This document shows positions 26,777 to 35,107 of a stretch of DNA of 47,858 bases, in pieces. This DNA comes from Desulfobulbaceae bacterium (GTDB lineage: Bacteria; Desulfobacterota; Desulfobulbia; Desulfobulbales; Desulfocapsaceae): contig WBUQ01000016.1 of the NCBI GenBank assembly GCA_008933635.1, positions 1 to 47,858 on the forward strand, given 5' to 3'. The notes under the pieces were generated by a model that was given only the letters and a program-made list of their open reading frames with translations, did not search any database and was not told where the DNA came from. Each line of letters opens with the position of its first letter. Position 1 is the first letter of the stretch. A program made the position numbers and the translations under genes.

Positions 26777-26787
26777 ATTATCGGTTT
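26767..26787 (+). terminator. Candidate terminator hairpin ending the selenoprotein operon
   Basis: AAACCGAT and ATCGGTTT form a perfect eight-base stem around GAATT, overlapping the stop codon of the VTT gene. Only a short T run is included, so termination strength is unclear. Confidence 0.4.
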
Positions 26788-26803
26788 CATGATGTTGGCA
26801 GAA

Positions 26804-27448
26804 TCAATCAGCCGCAAAAAGCAGTCCTACGAATCCTGCATTTGAAACGGCCCCTGGAACCAATTTTGTGTATCCAGGCGGTCTGCTGTTAGGCTCCCAG
26901 AGAAGAGCGTTTTGGCTTTTCTGAAACCTGAATCCCGCTTTTTTCACAAGATCTATTGTTTCAGAAATAGTTCGGAACTGTGCGTGGGAATAGATGGGGT
27001 GTCCTTCAGATTTTTCTTTGATATACAATTTCCCCCATGGGCTGTCCGCCGGAATGGTGCCTACAATCAAATGCCCTTTGTCTTTAATGACTCGGACGCA
27101 CTCCAAGAGAGCCAGTTCAGGTCTCTCGATAAAACAAAGCGTCAGATTCATGAGAATTCCATCGAAGGTAGACGCCGGAAATGGCAATTGTTCTACACTC
27201 CCAACTTGAACGGCAATACCTTGCCGCCTTGCGATGACAGCCATTTCCGGTGAAAGATCTATGCCGTATGGTATGCCAAGCGCTTTTGCGAAACGGCCGG
27301 TGCCGACACCTACCTCCAGCCAATACTTGGTACTATCACAGCCAAGTTGTTTCAAACAAAGCAATTCTTCATTGAAAATAACATGCCCTTCGGGGGAATC
27401 GTACCAGCTGTCATAGGCGTCGGCAATCGGATCGAAAATTGATGTCAT
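26804..27448 (-). CDS. Class I SAM-dependent methyltransferase
   Basis: The 214-residue protein shows motif I (LEVGVGTGRFAK), the acidic end of strand 2 (GIDLSPEM), and later LPFPASTFDGILMNLTLCFI, the UbiE/Methyltransf_11 pattern. There is no ArsM-type cysteine set. Substrate is unknown. It converges with the selenoprotein operon, so a link to selenium or thiol methylation is only a guess. No Shine-Dalgarno sequence is obvious before the ATG. Confidence 0.85.
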   Translation of the reverse strand: MTSIFDPIADAYDSWYDSPEGHVIFNEELLCLKQLGCDSTKYWLEVGVGTGRFAKALGIPYGIDLSPEMAVIARRQGIAVQVGSVEQLPFPASTFDGILMNLTLCFIERPELALLECVRVIKDKGHLIVGTIPADSPWGKLYIKEKSEGHPIYSHAQFRTISETIDLVKKAGFRFQKSQNALLWEPNSRPPGYTKLVPGAVSNAGFVGLLFAAD

Positions 27449-27570
27449 GCGTAAATTTTTAGGTACCCGTTACTTGATGGCAAAACGGTTATGGTCTCCG
27501 CTCTCGATTTTCACCATTTCAGAGGCCGATTGACACTGCCACATTTGACACTTTAACGTGGGGACTATCT

Positions 27571-27855
27571 TCAAAACAGAATCTTGTTGAAGATTTCATC
27601 AATTGCGCCTTGCCCAATTCCTTGATTTTTCAGAACGTTCTTTGCGTGTTCTGCAAATTCGAGCCGCTTGATTGCTGCCTTGCTGTTCAAAAGGCCCTGC
27701 TGGATAAAACAATTGATCATTGTCCCAGGTTCGGACCCTTCCAAGGCGGCAGTCTTTTCAACGTAATCAAGAAGATCGACAGGAATCTCCAAAGTTATCT
27801 TGGTTGTTGGTCGGCCGGCATACTCTGCGTTCATTTGACATAATTTCTCCTTCAT
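27571..27855 (-). CDS. Ribbon-helix-helix-like small protein
   Basis: The start at 27855 follows AAAGGAGG and gives 94 residues. The segment TTKITLEIPVDLLDYVEKTAALEGSEPGTMINCFIQQGLL fits a ribbon-helix-helix fold, as in antitoxins and small repressors. No toxin gene adjoins it. A 14-bp palindrome lies just upstream and could be its own operator. It may be the antitoxin-like remnant of the mobile element that follows. Confidence 0.65.
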   Translation of the reverse strand: MKEKLCQMNAEYAGRPTTKITLEIPVDLLDYVEKTAALEGSEPGTMINCFIQQGLLNSKAAIKRLEFAEHAKNVLKNQGIGQGAIDEIFNKILF

Positions 27856-27871
27856 CGCAAAGCCTCCTTTG

Positions 27872-27885
27872 GTATCATTTGATAC
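27872..27885. promoter_or_regulatory. Palindromic operator candidate of the RHH gene
   Basis: GTATCA-TT-TGATAC is a perfect palindrome 17 bases upstream of the RHH start, just before its ribosome site. Short palindromes there are common for autoregulated RHH proteins. Confidence 0.5.
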
Positions 27886-27929
27886 GTCTTTTGCCTGACT
27901 ACATTGAATCAGGCCCATAAACACTTTGC

Positions 27930-27974
27930 CTTGACTATAATTATATAAATATACATTTATGCGTTATAGTCAAG
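27930..27974. repeat. Eleven-base perfect inverted repeat upstream of the RHH gene
   Basis: CTTGACTATAA (27930-27940) and TTATAGTCAAG (27964-27974) flank a 23-base AT-rich core. Both arms contain TTGACT, so it may hold a promoter with dyad symmetry or a recombination/replication site. The rest of 27975-28186 shows nothing I recognise. Confidence 0.55.
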
Positions 27975-28186
27975 CGGGTGCGCAGCCAGGTCACATCAGA
28001 ATGTGTCCTGGCAACCTTTAGTGATTCAGCAAATTGATAACCTTCAATATGTTCCCTGAGTATTTTTAGGAAGGAACATCCAAGTCACTGCCCGGTCAAC
28101 AAACTCCTCCCGGAATTTCCTGTACAGCACGAAGAGTAACGACATGCAGTTAAGCTGAAATTGTTTCCGATCCATCTTTAAAATTA

Positions 28187-29017
28187 TTGGATAATTGCGA
28201 CACAAGTCATCCCTTGAGAAAGAAGAAAGTAGATGGAAAAATTTTCTTATCATTCCCTATTCCGGGGAGAAGAGGCGTGCAGGACATTATCACCCAGTTT
28301 GCAGACCGATACAGACTCACCGCTACCGAAGTGATGGTTGAGATAGAGTCCGCTTTGTCCGCCATCCTTTCAAAATGGTACCAACTCGAAGTGATTGTCT
28401 CCTTCCGTGAAGATCTGCTGTTGGAGGCTGTGGCCTACAGCAACAATAGAGGCGTGATTCGGCAAGACATAGTGAATATCACGGTGATGAATGAATCGAT
28501 TATTAAGTTGTATCTCGAAAAAGCTCTCGAAAAGGCCGCCCTGTTCAAACAGATCAGGAGGTATAAGGCCTACGAAAAAGAATTGCTTTGGGGCGAAATT
28601 ACCACTTGCGATCGCGAAAGAAATCTCTATGTCGAAACAGAGATCATCCCAGGTGAACAGATATTGGCAATCTGCCCGGCCAACAGGATTGGTTTACATG
28701 AACGATATTCCAGATATTTTCTTCCTGGCCAGAGACGCGCCTTTCACCTGCGTCGGGTGGAGCCGGTTGAATTGAATGGCACACCCAGACTTAAAATAGT
28801 GGTGGACCGGGTTTCTAAAACTCTGGTTGAGACCTTGATGAGAAATCAGATCAAATCATCAGAAAATCAACTGAAGATCTGCTGTGTCAAACGTTACGTG
28901 GGACACAAAAGCCTGGTTCTGGCCACCAGCCGACTCCCAAAAGCAGCCATTGTCGCTGTGGACAGGGAACTGCGGGAACGGATTCAGGTCGAGGTAGTGA
29001 AAACCCTACCAACATGA
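28187..29017 (+). CDS. NusA-like protein (S1 and KH-like regions) of a mobile element
   Basis: The 276-residue frame begins with TTG at 28187; no ribosome site is clear and the true start may be later. The central part (ICPANRIGLHERY, FLPGQRRAFHLRRVE, LKIVVDRVSKTLVETL) follows the NusA S1 pattern, and the C-terminus (CVKRYVGHKSLVLATSRLPKAAIVAV) resembles its KH region. Host NusA is larger and lies elsewhere. An element-borne NusA could affect transcription pausing or antitermination of long transfer operons, which is inference. The stop overlaps the next start. Confidence 0.5.
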   Translation: MDNCDTSHPLRKKKVDGKIFLSFPIPGRRGVQDIITQFADRYRLTATEVMVEIESALSAILSKWYQLEVIVSFREDLLLEAVAYSNNRGVIRQDIVNITVMNESIIKLYLEKALEKAALFKQIRRYKAYEKELLWGEITTCDRERNLYVETEIIPGEQILAICPANRIGLHERYSRYFLPGQRRAFHLRRVEPVELNGTPRLKIVVDRVSKTLVETLMRNQIKSSENQLKICCVKRYVGHKSLVLATSRLPKAAIVAVDRELRERIQVEVVKTLPT

Positions 29018-30393
29018 AGAAGCCTAAAAAAGAGAACAAAGACCAGGAATTCTGGACTCATATCGGTACCGGCATCCATCTTGATTACCCAGAGACTATC
29101 TTGGAGTTGGGATTTCCGGACAGCTATCGCAGAGGTCATTTCTGGTGTTTCGGTACAACCCGGGTCGGAAAAACAAGGCTCATGGAGCACATCATCGAGC
29201 AGGATATCCGGAAGGGTTACTCAGTAGTGGCCATCGATCCAAAGGGAGATATCGAACTGTTCTCGAAAATCACCCAATTAGCCATCAATACCGGCCGCCA
29301 TCACGATCTGATGCTGATCACCCCAATCTTCCCGCAATACAGTGCCATTCTCGATCCGCTTTCCTCCTATTACATGCCCGAAGAACTGGTGGCTCATATT
29401 ACAGCGGGGGTGGCTGTAGGCCGTGAACCTTATTTTTTCGGCGTGGCCTACGAAGTGAGCCTGGTGGTGGTCCAGGCCTTGATTCTTTTGGCTGAAGTGA
29501 CAGGCAACAGGCCTTCGTTCAATCTCAACGACATCAAGAACCATATCAGCCACCAGGACCTTGAACAATTGAAGGAAAAGATCGACTACATCGACACCCC
29601 GGAGGCGAGCCAACTCTCCCGGGATATGCAGAAGATCCTTTCTACCCCGGCGGATTATTACTCGAAGGTGGCCAGTTCGCTCAGGGTGGCGCTCACTGAG
29701 CTGACCGCAGGCAATGTCGGCAAGATCATCGGTAAGGCAGACGAAAATCGTTTCATTAAACGGCTGGAAGAGCGCCAGGGCATTATCCTGGTGGTTCAGC
29801 TCGGCTCCTTGCTCACCAAGCGGGCTGCCTACACCGCCGGCAAGGTAATCATTTCGATGATTCAAGCCTTCGTCGGCCGGGTCTATTCCAGCGGCAAGAA
29901 TGTCACGCCCACTTTGGTGCTGCATATCGACGAAGCCCAGTCGGTTCTCTATCAGGGTATCGAGGATCTCTTCGCCAAGGCAGGCGGCGCCGGAGTGTTT
30001 ATCCATGGCTACTGCCAATCCATCAACCAGCTCTACGCCGAGGTCGGTCAGGATAGAGCCAACACCATCCTGGATAACTGCAACACCAAACTCTTCATGC
30101 GGGTGCCGGATGCCCACACCGCCAGTTACGTATCGGATCACCTCGGCGAGGAGCGTCGTTTCTCACCGATTATATCGTTAGGTGGCGGTTTGTCTATCCG
30201 GGAGACCGAAGAGGTCAGGATCAAGCATACCGAAATCCTCAACATGGCTCCTCGCGAACTGTTCCTGATCACCTATTCCGGCACCTATAAGGGAAAAACT
30301 GCGACGGTTAGTGACGGCACCCTCAAGGTGACATTCCCGGATCTTGCAGAAGAAAGGGCTGCTAAATTGAGCCAAGCTGCATGCAATCGTTAA
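29014..30393 (+). CDS. VirD4/TraD-like coupling ATPase
   Basis: The 459-residue ATPase has Walker A (GTTRVGKTRL) and Walker B (LVLHIDEAQS). Segments such as VVAIDPKGDIELF and GGAGVFIHGYCQSINQLYAE fit the TraD/VirD4 type IV coupling family, which delivers DNA to the conjugation pore. No N-terminal membrane span is present, as in some mobile-element versions. It is translationally coupled to the NusA-like gene upstream. Confidence 0.82.
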   Translation: MKKPKKENKDQEFWTHIGTGIHLDYPETILELGFPDSYRRGHFWCFGTTRVGKTRLMEHIIEQDIRKGYSVVAIDPKGDIELFSKITQLAINTGRHHDLMLITPIFPQYSAILDPLSSYYMPEELVAHITAGVAVGREPYFFGVAYEVSLVVVQALILLAEVTGNRPSFNLNDIKNHISHQDLEQLKEKIDYIDTPEASQLSRDMQKILSTPADYYSKVASSLRVALTELTAGNVGKIIGKADENRFIKRLEERQGIILVVQLGSLLTKRAAYTAGKVIISMIQAFVGRVYSSGKNVTPTLVLHIDEAQSVLYQGIEDLFAKAGGAGVFIHGYCQSINQLYAEVGQDRANTILDNCNTKLFMRVPDAHTASYVSDHLGEERRFSPIISLGGGLSIRETEEVRIKHTEILNMAPRELFLITYSGTYKGKTATVSDGTLKVTFPDLAEERAAKLSQAACNR

Positions 30394-31856
30394 TGCATGT
30401 GTTGGGTAATTATCTCAAAACTGCTGATTGGGAAGGTGGACTGATTTGGTTGGTATTTGCCTTGGCGGTAGTTGTCGGGACCGTCTTTTCTCTCGGTAAG
30501 AAGAAGCCTGCGGCAATAGAGGAAATTCACCTGCGCGATTTGTCGGCGTTGTGGACCAAAGAAGGCACCAAGGCAATCCACATTTCGGAACTCTCACCCT
30601 TATGGCGCGATGATCGGATTACGGTCCTTGAAGAAGAGTTTATCGAGCTTCACGATCCTCAGGCAGCGGCGTTTATGAACAAAATCCGGCAGTGGTCTTG
30701 GTTTGACAAATTTCCGCTGCAAAAGGCGATCTGTGGACAGATCTTAAAGATCCTTGACCAGGAAGGCCATTGCCCCTCAGTGGTCAATATGCATGGCGAT
30801 GTCGAGGGCAGTTGGGATGAAAACACCTACCGGACCCTCGCCCAAACCACCCTGCTCGATCATTCGCTCAACGTGGCAGAACAAACGGTGCTCTTGCTCT
30901 CTGGCAGCGAGGCATGGCATGTCATTCCGGACACCATGATCGCCGCCTTGGCCCATGACCTTGGAAAACTCGAATCGATGCGGGGCCATCTCTATTCTCT
31001 GGGAGAGCATCCACTGGCTGCAGGCCGACCGCTGGTCGGTATCCCCGGCTTCAATGATCTCCCCAAGAAAGAAGAAATCCTGCGGGCGATCAAGCTGCAC
31101 CACAAGAAACCGGACGGTCTGCTGGGCAAGACCTTGAAAAAAGCTGACCAACTGGCCAGACAGCAGGAGTTGGAGAAAGTAGTCCTGCAGAATGATACAG
31201 GGCAAAAAGCTAAGCTACATCCAGCAGAGTTAGCCAAGGAAGGGATTTTACCGGAAAAGAAGGTTTCTGCGATTCAACCAGAAATCAATAAGGCTATCGC
31301 TGCCTGGCAGGCCCAGACGGATATCTTCGACGAAAATGGAGAAAGCGGTCATGGCAAATCTGAGTCCGAGATACCAAAACTGATGGATATTTCCGGATGG
31401 TTCGACGCCGCATCATTTTTAGAAGCATTGAAGCCCTATATCAACAGGATGTTCGGCAGAAGATTCCTGGCTTTTTCCATGCCGGACGGCCTTGTCTATT
31501 TTCAGGTCAAGGTGCTTGAAGAGGTGGCTCGCAAGCAGGCGGAACGTGCCGGCTGCATGGAGATTGCCACCATGGCCCAGAAAGATTTGACCATGCGGCA
31601 GGTGCTGTTCACTATCGTCCACCATCTTCGGGTGGAACATGATGTCATTGGCCGAGGTTTGATCAAGGATGCCTTTTTCGGTGGCTATTTCACGGTTTCC
31701 AGGAAGATCGGCAAGAGCATGAAGGGCTATTATACCCCGTTTCATGCCGAGCCCTTCGGCTCTATTGCCGAGATGGAGCAAGCCAAACCCACCCTGCTCC
31801 GTGATATCTGCAAGGTCAGTCCATTTCTCGATGGCAATGAATCGGGAGGCGATTAA
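30381..31856 (+). CDS. HD-domain protein of the mobile element (TraI_2/MobH-like)
   Basis: The 491-residue protein has one N-terminal membrane segment (LIWLVFALAVVVGTVFSL) and a central HD phosphohydrolase domain: LLDHSLNVAEQT, ALAHDLGKLES, EHPLAAGRPLV and KLHHKK. Relaxases of the MobH class (TraI_2 domain) use an HD fold next to coupling proteins, so this may be relaxase-related, but the membrane segment is unusual. It starts inside the end of the coupling gene. Confidence 0.65.
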   Translation: MQSLMHVLGNYLKTADWEGGLIWLVFALAVVVGTVFSLGKKKPAAIEEIHLRDLSALWTKEGTKAIHISELSPLWRDDRITVLEEEFIELHDPQAAAFMNKIRQWSWFDKFPLQKAICGQILKILDQEGHCPSVVNMHGDVEGSWDENTYRTLAQTTLLDHSLNVAEQTVLLLSGSEAWHVIPDTMIAALAHDLGKLESMRGHLYSLGEHPLAAGRPLVGIPGFNDLPKKEEILRAIKLHHKKPDGLLGKTLKKADQLARQQELEKVVLQNDTGQKAKLHPAELAKEGILPEKKVSAIQPEINKAIAAWQAQTDIFDENGESGHGKSESEIPKLMDISGWFDAASFLEALKPYINRMFGRRFLAFSMPDGLVYFQVKVLEEVARKQAERAGCMEIATMAQKDLTMRQVLFTIVHHLRVEHDVIGRGLIKDAFFGGYFTVSRKIGKSMKGYYTPFHAEPFGSIAEMEQAKPTLLRDICKVSPFLDGNESGGD

Positions 31857-32572
31857 TGGCAAAAGACCGGGAAGACAGAGGGCAAAACGACACTAACGCC
31901 CAGATTATCACCACCGATACCGGCCGAATCTACAAGCCTAAGAATTTGCTGAGCGCCATCTCCGAGATTCAGCAATTCTATGTCATCGAGAGTAAGGGCC
32001 AGAATATCCCGGCTGAGTTTCTCACCCTGGAGCGCACCCTCGATTTTTTCAAGATCGGACTGGCAAGCGGCTTTCAGGAAGGCCTTGCCCTGGCCCTGCT
32101 GTTTCCGGTCTTTCACTTCTACCTTTTCCCTTTCGTCTTCCATCAGCTGGATCTCTTCAGCAAGATTCTGTTCGGCTGCATCCCATATCTCCCTTTGATC
32201 ATCAACACTGCCATGTGCAGCTATATCAGCCGTTATTATGTCGGCAATATCACCAGGAAAGGGATTAACTCGCTACTCATGGGTCGGGCCATGTCCCTGT
32301 TATTCAAATCTTTTCTGATCTATGTGCTGTATCTGGTTCTCTACCGGATCAGCACACCAGAAAACATCTGGAAGGCAGCCATGCACTTCGGGTCCAAGGC
32401 ATTGAAAATATACTATGGGTTCTTTGAAATTAAGCCGCATCTGTTACCGGTTGCTTCTGAAAGCGCCACGCTCATGGTGGTGGCCGCCATATTTCCGTAT
32501 GGCTCGGTGTATTTCCTCGATCTCTGGCACCGGTACCGGATCAAGAAGAACGCGAAAAGTATTTCCGCATAA
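31856..32572 (+). CDS. Multi-spanning hypothetical membrane protein
   Basis: The 238-residue protein has four to five hydrophobic segments from residue 80 on and a hydrophilic N-terminus. GGGAGG lies seven bases before the start, which overlaps the previous stop by one base. I do not recognise the family. The operon context suggests a role in the transfer element. Confidence 0.7.
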   Translation: MAKDREDRGQNDTNAQIITTDTGRIYKPKNLLSAISEIQQFYVIESKGQNIPAEFLTLERTLDFFKIGLASGFQEGLALALLFPVFHFYLFPFVFHQLDLFSKILFGCIPYLPLIINTAMCSYISRYYVGNITRKGINSLLMGRAMSLLFKSFLIYVLYLVLYRISTPENIWKAAMHFGSKALKIYYGFFEIKPHLLPVASESATLMVVAAIFPYGSVYFLDLWHRYRIKKNAKSISA

Positions 32573-32587
32573 TCAAAGGGGGAAAAA

Positions 32588-32950
32588 ATGACCGACACGC
32601 CAAGCACACAATCACCGAAACCTTCCTGGCAAGAGATTCAGGAAAAGAAGATTAACATGGTCAAGGAACGGGGCTCCCGGGTCTTGAAAATCAACTCGCC
32701 GCTCGGGTCGACGCTCTTCAACATCCTGCGCCAGTTTGATATGGCGTATGCCAGTTTCAAGGGCCGTCTCGGTGAGATGGACGGCATCTCCCATGAGGAA
32801 GGAGAAAAGCTGATGACGGAAGGGAGAGAGATTGTCATGGCCTTTTCCGAGTTTACCGACAAACTGAGCAAGAGAATACGGTTCCGCTATTACAAGCCCC
32901 GAGAAATCAGCGAATTTATAAAAACTGTTGACGATTCGGAAGCTGAATAA
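32588..32950 (+). CDS. Hypothetical protein of the mobile element
   Basis: The 120-residue protein is basic at the start and rich in helix-forming residues. AAAGGGGGAAAAA precedes the ATG, and the start lies 15 bases past the previous stop. No domain, membrane segment or cysteine pair is visible. Confidence 0.65.
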   Translation: MTDTPSTQSPKPSWQEIQEKKINMVKERGSRVLKINSPLGSTLFNILRQFDMAYASFKGRLGEMDGISHEEGEKLMTEGREIVMAFSEFTDKLSKRIRFRYYKPREISEFIKTVDDSEAE

Positions 32951-33041
32951 TCTTGCAACACACATGGTGGTTTGCTATCTCAGGGAACATATCCCCCCGT
33001 GCAATGTATCTCAGCTACCCAAAACACGAACAGGAGAAAAA

Positions 33042-33314
33042 ATGAATAAGGGTGATCTAATCGAAAAAGTGGCACAAGATTGTGCTCTGACTAAGGCCGC
33101 CGCCGAGAAGGTATTGAACAGCGTCTTTGGCTCAATTACTGATGCTGTGGCAGCAGGGGACAAGGTAACCTTGGTCGGCTTTGGCACTTTCGCCGTATCC
33201 GAGCGGGCCGCACGCGAAGGCCGCAACCCTCAGTCCGGCAAGGCGATCGCTATCCCGGCGAAGAAGGTGGTCAAGTTCAAGGCTGGCGCCAAGCTTGCTG
33301 AGGCGATGCAATAA
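33042..33314 (+). CDS. HU/IHF-family DNA-binding protein
   Basis: At 90 residues with MNKGDLIEKVA at the start, GFGTFAVSERAAREGRNPQSGKAI as the DNA-binding arm and KVVKFKAGAKLAEAM at the end, this is a standard HU-type protein. The start follows CAGGAGAAAAA. On an element it may assist recombination or organise the element's DNA; a host copy probably exists elsewhere. Confidence 0.92.
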   Translation: MNKGDLIEKVAQDCALTKAAAEKVLNSVFGSITDAVAAGDKVTLVGFGTFAVSERAAREGRNPQSGKAIAIPAKKVVKFKAGAKLAEAMQ

Positions 33315-33341
33315 ACAACGGATAGGCTTATTTGGGGATTG

Positions 33342-34403
33342 TTATTTCATTCCTAACGAATTGATCAGATCTACAGCTTTCAATTTATGAGCATTGAGAA
33401 GATGGGTGTACCGATGAACCATCTGCATGGTTTTATGCCCCAGAATCTCCGCCAAAGTTCTGATATCTACCCCGGCCATGAGGAGATGGCTGGCTGCGGT
33501 GTGGCGCAGGTCGTGAAGATGGACGTCTTCGAGGCCTGCCTTGGCCCTGGCTGTTTCAAATGAGCGTCTGAAGTGGAGACAAGGAAGGCCGTGAACCTTC
33601 CCTGATTGCAGACTGCTCGGTGGCAAAAACACATTCATATCCTTCCCGGCGTCCATTGGGCGGATGGAACGGAGCACATTCTCAGCCATTTCGGTGAGCG
33701 GTACATACCGCATATCGGTTTTCGTAATTTGGAGTTTTACGAGTCGCGCGTCCAAATCGACATCCCCCCACATTAAGCCGGCAGCTTCACTTGGGCGCAT
33801 CCCAGTATGCATCATGAGCAGAAGGTAAGGATAGAGATTTTTGTTCCGGCTTTTCTGGGCGATATCCAATAATTTCTGGGCCTCCTCCTTGGTAAGGAAG
33901 CGGGTACGGTTATTACGAACCTTCGGTCGAGTGACTTCGGGCACTGGGTTCTCAACCGGTAAACCCCATTCACGACGTGCGACATTGAACATATGGGAGA
34001 GCAAGGCAAACTCTTTCTGAATCGTTGAGGGCAAAACGATTTTCATGCGAGCGTCACGGTAGGCTGCCAACCGTCGTGGATTTACATCGGTCAAAGAGAT
34101 TTCCGATCCAAATCCATTGAGGATCGCCTTGGCCGAGTCCCTATCGCGACGCTCCGAGTTCGGCCGCTTTGTCGTTGATACTTGCTCCAAATATTTATTC
34201 AAAACTACGGCGAATGTGAGTCTTTCTGCAGGACGTACATCCTGGTAGCGCCCCATCCGCATTTCCCTTTCAACATCACCAGCCCAATTCTTCGCTTCTC
34301 CCTTCGTATCGAAGGTTCTGGCTAATGGCGGAAAACCTTTGACTCTGACTGTGGCCGTAAAAGTCGTTCTTTTTTTCCCTTTGCGGGTCTGAATGCGTGC
34401 CAT
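33342..34403 (-). CDS. Tyrosine site-specific recombinase (integrase)
   Basis: The ATG at 34403 has GGGAG seven bases upstream and gives 353 residues; the longer frame lacks a site. An N-terminal arm-binding region is followed by a SAM-like domain and the catalytic core: R in TGMRPSEAAGL, HDLRHTAASH, LGHK and the Tyr in RYTHL. It converges with the HU gene, placing it at one end of the element. Integrases of this type usually sit next to attachment sites. Confidence 0.92.
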   Translation of the reverse strand: MARIQTRKGKKRTTFTATVRVKGFPPLARTFDTKGEAKNWAGDVEREMRMGRYQDVRPAERLTFAVVLNKYLEQVSTTKRPNSERRDRDSAKAILNGFGSEISLTDVNPRRLAAYRDARMKIVLPSTIQKEFALLSHMFNVARREWGLPVENPVPEVTRPKVRNNRTRFLTKEEAQKLLDIAQKSRNKNLYPYLLLMMHTGMRPSEAAGLMWGDVDLDARLVKLQITKTDMRYVPLTEMAENVLRSIRPMDAGKDMNVFLPPSSLQSGKVHGLPCLHFRRSFETARAKAGLEDVHLHDLRHTAASHLLMAGVDIRTLAEILGHKTMQMVHRYTHLLNAHKLKAVDLINSLGMK

Positions 34404-34508
34404 AGCGTAGACTCCCAACGTCTCTTTTGAGAAATTTTTGTTCCACTTTTTGTTCCACTCATATATCAAATAATACAAAAAGAACACAGATGTAAGCTTG
34501 CACGTAAA

Positions 34509-34540
34509 CGTAGAAACTCTTGCACCAAATCGTAGAAACT
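34509..34540. repeat. Direct repeat upstream of the integrase
   Basis: CGTAGAAACT occurs at 34509-34518 and 34531-34540, 22 bases apart start to start. This could be integrase arm-type sites. The remainder of 34404-34703 shows no gene, tRNA or other feature I can support. Confidence 0.35.
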
Positions 34541-34703
34541 TTTTGGCGATATAAGGAGGTTTCTCAATCGCCCCATCGCTTCTCCACCCTCACCCTAACA
34601 AGCTCGATAGGTCGTCAGGAAGAAGCTCAATTTCTAAAATTCAACCAAGACGAATGCTTGCCAAAGTGTATGTTTCGCTCGGGCCTTTAAGCATTAATGC
34701 TCT

Positions 34704-35054
34704 TCAAGTTTGAGATATGACAATATATGTTCCTTCCCTCGATTCCCATTTACGTTTAATTAACCCTTTTTTTTCCAATGCGTTAAATATTTCAGACAAC
34801 ATTTCAATACCTCCGGGCAACATATCGATCATCTCATTCTGTCTCATCGGGCCGCCATTTTGTCGTACAAGAGAGACGATCTCCCGCTCCTGAGTGGAGA
34901 GGATATCTCGTTCTTTGGGTGTTAAACCATCGGAAGCCACGGTTCTGCGGTGAAGAAACCAGATGCATCCAGCGATGACGATGAGAAATCCGAAGATCAT
35001 GAGGATGATTGTCCACTCACCATAGAGGCCTGTAATGTAATTGTTGTGTCGCAT
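34704..35054 (-). CDS. Membrane-anchored winged-helix protein
   Basis: An N-terminal membrane segment (WTIILMIFGFLIVIAGCIWFL, 21 residues split here as WTIILMIFG and FLIVIAGCIWFL) is followed by a helix-turn-helix region: LSTQEREIVSLV, MRQNEMIDML and LEKKGLIKRKW, typical of MarR-like winged helices. The product has 116 residues and TAGGAGG precedes its start. It could be a membrane-bound sensor-regulator of the adjacent envelope operon; the target is unknown. Confidence 0.75.
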   Translation of the reverse strand: MRHNNYITGLYGEWTIILMIFGFLIVIAGCIWFLHRRTVASDGLTPKERDILSTQEREIVSLVRQNGGPMRQNEMIDMLPGGIEMLSEIFNALEKKGLIKRKWESREGTYIVISQT

Positions 35055-35107
35055 AGTGGCGCCTCCTAAAGTTTGGGATTTTTGAGCTATTTGCTCAACA
35101 GCTGAAT

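Larger units (their letters stand above)
28187..34403. mobile_element. Conjugative/integrative element remnant
   Basis: Five plus-strand genes (NusA-like, coupling ATPase, HD protein, membrane protein, small protein) and HU are followed by an inverted tyrosine integrase. Coupling protein and integrase are conjugative-element hallmarks, but pilus and secretion-channel genes are missing, so this is a remnant or a mobilizable element. I could not define att sites. Confidence 0.55.

Noticed and set aside
28044-28253. 69-codon minus-strand ORF before the NusA-like gene
   Set aside because: No ribosome site; composition looks random and it overlaps the start of the plus-strand gene.
34404-34703. 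tRNA or att core near the integrase
   Set aside because: No tRNA-like fold seen and no matching repeat found at the other end of the element.
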